Shown piece by piece: positions 61,798 through 64,000 of a stretch of DNA of 64,000 bases. The notes under the pieces were generated by a model, which was not told the origin of the DNA, ran no database searches, and saw only the letters and a list, made by a program, of their open reading frames with translations. Every line of letters begins with the position of its first letter. The stretch's first letter is position 1. Source of the DNA: JBFHRE01 sp041746105 (GTDB lineage Bacteria; Actinomycetota; Acidimicrobiia; Spongiisociales; ZC4RG35); NCBI GenBank assembly GCA_041746105.1, contig JBGTHP010000018.1:49804-113803 (forward strand), given 5' to 3'. The position numbers and the translations under genes were made by a program.

Positions 61798-62964
61798 ATG
61801 AGCGTTCGGCGTCTCGAGAACATTCCAGGCTTCAACATCGATCGCGTAGCCGCCGCGGCTGGGGATGACCCCGACGTTCTTCGCATGGAGAACCTCGACA
61901 TCGACATCGCACCGCCGGCCGAGGCGATGGAGGCAACCCGGAAGGCTATTGGGCAGGATGAGGCGAACAGCTGGCTTCCGTTCACCGGCCGAGATGACCT
62001 GAAGGAGGCGGCCGCTGCACACATCGAGCGGCGCGGTGGTCCGCGTTACGACGGTCCCCGTGAGATCGTGATCACGAGCGGCGAGGGCGAGGCAATGTTG
62101 GACGTCCTCCTGTGCCTCACCGACCCAGGCGACGAGGTCATTCTGACGGACCCCACTTACGCCGGCATGATCAATCGGGTGCGTCTTGCCGGAGCGGTGC
62201 CCCTCCTGGTCCCCCTGCACGTCGTTGACGGCTGGTGGCGGCTCGACATCGATGCCCTGCGCTCTGCGGTAAGCGATCGGACGAGGGTCATCTTCATCAA
62301 CAACGCGTCCTTCCCTTCCGGCTGGGCCGCCTCTCCCGAAGAGTGGGAGGCGATCGCGGATCTGGTAACCAGTCGTAACCTTCACCTGCTCTACTGGGCC
62401 GCCTACGAGAACGTGCTGTACGACGGCAGAACCGTGATCCATCCTGCCTCCCTGCCTGGCATGCGCGACCGGACGATAACGATCGGAGACCCGTGGGAAA
62501 GGCGCATGATCGCGTGGCGGATAGCCTGGATCGTTGCTCCCGGTGACCTGGCCAACGACGTCTCCCGAGTGCATATTTATAACGGGCTGGTACCCAGTGG
62601 CTTCGCACAAATCGGGGTGCGAGTCGCCCTTAACACACCCGACAGTGACATCACCGAAGCGAACACCGAGCTGCAGCGACGCCGCGACGAGACCCTGCGG
62701 CAGCTCAGCGGTCTTCCCGTGGTGCCGGCTGCCGGGGGCTGGTCGCTGCTCCTCGATGTTGCCACGCTGGGGCTCGATTGCGTTGAGGTGTCCGATCGTC
62801 TCCTCGAGCAGAAGGTCGCCGCCACTCCAATGCGTGGTTGGGGTGGCGAGGTGGCTGAGCGTCATGTTCGCTTCGTATTCAGCAACGAGCCGGTCGAGAG
62901 GATCGCCCTACTCGGAGATCGAGTCCACAGCGCACTCGAGGCTGCCAACCGTCAAAAGGTTTGA
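61798..62964 (+). CDS. Aminotransferase-fold protein lacking the PLP lysine
   Basis: This 388-residue protein has the class I/II aminotransferase fold: LPFTGRDDLKEAAAAHIERR, VITSGEGEAMLD, DPGDEVILTDPTYAGM, and a C-terminal Arg in HVRFVFSNEP. Yet the block that normally carries the Schiff-base lysine (S-F-S-K...G-W-R) reads GDPWERRMIAWRIAW, with no lysine, and the D-E-x-Y block that binds the pyridine nitrogen reads YWAAYEN. It is probably a pseudoenzyme or has another activity. It is flanked by the two tRNA-Arg-like elements. Confidence 0.8.
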   Translation: MSVRRLENIPGFNIDRVAAAAGDDPDVLRMENLDIDIAPPAEAMEATRKAIGQDEANSWLPFTGRDDLKEAAAAHIERRGGPRYDGPREIVITSGEGEAMLDVLLCLTDPGDEVILTDPTYAGMINRVRLAGAVPLLVPLHVVDGWWRLDIDALRSAVSDRTRVIFINNASFPSGWAASPEEWEAIADLVTSRNLHLLYWAAYENVLYDGRTVIHPASLPGMRDRTITIGDPWERRMIAWRIAWIVAPGDLANDVSRVHIYNGLVPSGFAQIGVRVALNTPDSDITEANTELQRRRDETLRQLSGLPVVPAAGGWSLLLDVATLGLDCVEVSDRLLEQKVAATPMRGWGGEVAERHVRFVFSNEPVERIALLGDRVHSALEAANRQKV

Positions 62965-63120
62965 TACCGAGCCCGGTTTCCCAACGGGAGGCGGCTTTGG
63001 TCTGACCTCACCACGTTGCTTGGCATTACCCTGGTCTCTCCCGACCACGGGCTGACGACTCGACAAGTGGTCCAGCGGGCTGGTCTTTGCCCGAAACCCC
63101 TGCGATAATTGATGCTTCCC

Positions 63121-63234
63121 GCGCCCGTAGCTCAATTGGATAGAGCGTCTGATTACGGAGTGTCCGCCACTGAGCGCTGTGCCGACCAGGGAAAACGCAG
63201 GTCAACGGCGAGCGCAAACCCCAGAATCAGACGC
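63121..63234 (+). ncRNA. tRNA-Arg 5'-half/hairpin element, copy 2
   Basis: This copy has the same 114-base length as copy 1, with the first 32 bases identical. The loop reads TTACGGA. The middle stem has changed on both sides, from ACGCT/AGCGT to GCGCT/AGCGC (63174-63178/63211-63215), preserving pairing. The outer stem GCGTCTGA/TCAGACGC is unchanged. A GATAAT hexamer lies at 63104-63109, 11 bases upstream. The T arm is again missing. The 63235-63412 interval holds no gene. Confidence 0.55.
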
Positions 63235-63412
63235 TGTAACTTTTCGGCACCTCCAGTCGGAGTGCTCCTTGTGTCATGCTTGGGTGTCGGCTTCGAACGG
63301 AATCCGTCACGCCAGTGGAGGCCTTGCTCGGTGGCCGACTCTTGTGAAGTCGCCTGCCGGACAAATCCGATGGCCGCGACTCCAATTGCGGTCTGACTGG
63401 GTCATCTGGTGA

Positions 63413-63652
63413 CTACGAAACGCGCCGAGCCTGAGCCGACTTCATCGCAAGCCGGGTGAAGTAGGCCTTCTTTGCCTGCTCGGCGCGACGTCTGCGTTCG
63501 GCTTCGGGGAGCGTGTGGTCTGGGTCGACCTGCTCTTCGAATCGGGCCATGAACGCGCGGCGGGCCGGCTCGGTGTGATCCCGGGAGTCGACCGAAGCGT
63601 GCAGCGAGTGAGCAGCCAGCCGCGCCTGAAGTGACCGTTCGGCGGGGGTCAT
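63413..63652 (-). CDS. Small conserved-looking hypothetical protein
   Basis: This 79-residue basic, helical protein starts MTPAERSLQARLAAHSLHAS and ends RAEQAKKAYFTRLAMKSAQA. It resembles small uncharacterised proteins seen in many actinobacteria, recalled from pattern only. No known domain. The region 63653-63880 downstream has no supported feature. Confidence 0.65.
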   Translation of the reverse strand: MTPAERSLQARLAAHSLHASVDSRDHTEPARRAFMARFEEQVDPDHTLPEAERRRRAEQAKKAYFTRLAMKSAQARRVS

Positions 63653-63880
63653 CCAGAGCTCATTCGATTCGTCGGGCGAAGGCGTCGATCCATGGCTAGA
63701 TCGTGGGGATGACCCTGTCGGCCGAGTGTCATCCCGTTGCCCATCTGGCGGCCGATTGGCGCGTACAGAGCGTCACGAGGACAACTCGGACCACCCCCAC
63801 GTTGACGACAGGAAACTGAGAACAGCTGGGAGGACTGGAGCCGTTGGATTTCCGCGGCCTGTGCAACTGACGGTGATCGA

Positions 63881-64000
63881 TTACACCGGGTCCTGGGTTT
63901 TCTGTTTCAGTCGCTCGTAAGGGGTTTGGCCGTCGAGGCCTCCGTGGGGTCGGTTGAAGTTGTAGAAGTCTTCCCACTCTTGCAGCTTGTCGTTGAAGAC
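63881..64000 (-). mobile_element. IS transposase C-terminus (partial, runs off window)
   Basis: The last 39 codons of a minus-strand frame read LQEWEDFYNFNRPHGGLDGQ then TPYERLKQKT before TAA. This is the C-terminal end of a DDE (rve) integrase-core transposase of the IS481/IS3 type, in which W..FYN..RPH precedes the gene end. The rest lies beyond 64000. Terminal inverted repeats were not identified. Confidence 0.75.

Noticed and set aside
61461..63234. Integron cassette with attC sites
   Set aside because: The elements are palindromic, but the terminal motifs do not fit attC core sites (RYYYAAC/GTTRRRY) and no integron integrase is present.

Overview
The window is high-GC bacterial DNA that runs from the chromosomal origin into an accessory region. 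Gene order (dnaA-oriC-dnaN-recF-dciA-gyrB-gyrA-DUF3566, crgA, trpG/pabA, then a pknB-pbpA-rodA-pstP-fhaB-fhaA kinase/cell-wall operon), CrgA itself, a menaquinone methyltransferase and frequent GTG starts point to an actinobacterium. Gene content is compatible with an uncultured Acidimicrobiia-like lineage, but that placement is inference. No rRNA, CRISPR array or intact prophage is visible.

1-11.3 kb holds the replication core: a 5'-truncated dnaA, an oriC with clustered DnaA boxes and a DnaA-trio tract, dnaN, recF, dciA, gyrB and gyrA, followed by small conserved genes (DUF3566, DUF3039, YajQ, YCII). 11.3-15.7 kb is a short variable stretch: an SSI-like secreted protein, an alpha/beta-hydrolase fused to a SARP-type regulator, a cupin, a cupredoxin-like lipoprotein and an AlkZ-like gene broken by one missing base. 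15.9-30.5 kb is conserved actinobacterial housekeeping: tRNA-Ile, tRNA-Ala, tRNA-Leu, a thiolase, the division/kinase cluster, serS, menG, SRP RNA and tadA.

30.5-38.1 kb is a tRNA-Ser array (GGA, CGA, TGA, then GCT) split by a 7-kb mosaic island. The 3' end of tRNA-Ser(TGA) recurs three times inside the island (ending at 33274, 36768 and 37980), as expected for stacked att sites of integrative elements that have lost their integrases. Cargo is a hydrolase-adenylate cyclase gene plus the tail of a second copy, broken XRE and relaxase-like fragments, a methyltransferase, an aadA-like aminoglycoside nucleotidyltransferase, a TacAT toxin-antitoxin pair and an alpha/beta hydrolase.

38.2-57.7 kb is a 20-kb amine-nitrogen region. 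A four-subunit soxBDAG-type oxidase, two separate glutamine-synthetase-family ligases, two complete sets of three-gene split glutamate-synthase-like proteins (GlxB/GlxC/GlxD = MgsA/B/C type), an extra SoxB-like oxidase, an XRE-cupin regulator and an Amt transporter followed by tiny membrane proteins lie together. The combination matches the N-methylglutamate route (methylamine to gamma-glutamylmethylamide to N-methylglutamate to formaldehyde plus glutamate), but in duplicate and with unrecognised partner genes. Substrates cannot be fixed from sequence.

57.8-64 kb carries a 1003-residue cyclase-STAND-TPR regulator, a frameshifted cupin, and two 114-nt copies of an unusual element that begins like the 5' half of tRNA-Arg and continues into a nested hairpin. 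The copies flank an aminotransferase-fold gene lacking the catalytic lysine. An IS-type transposase runs off the right edge.
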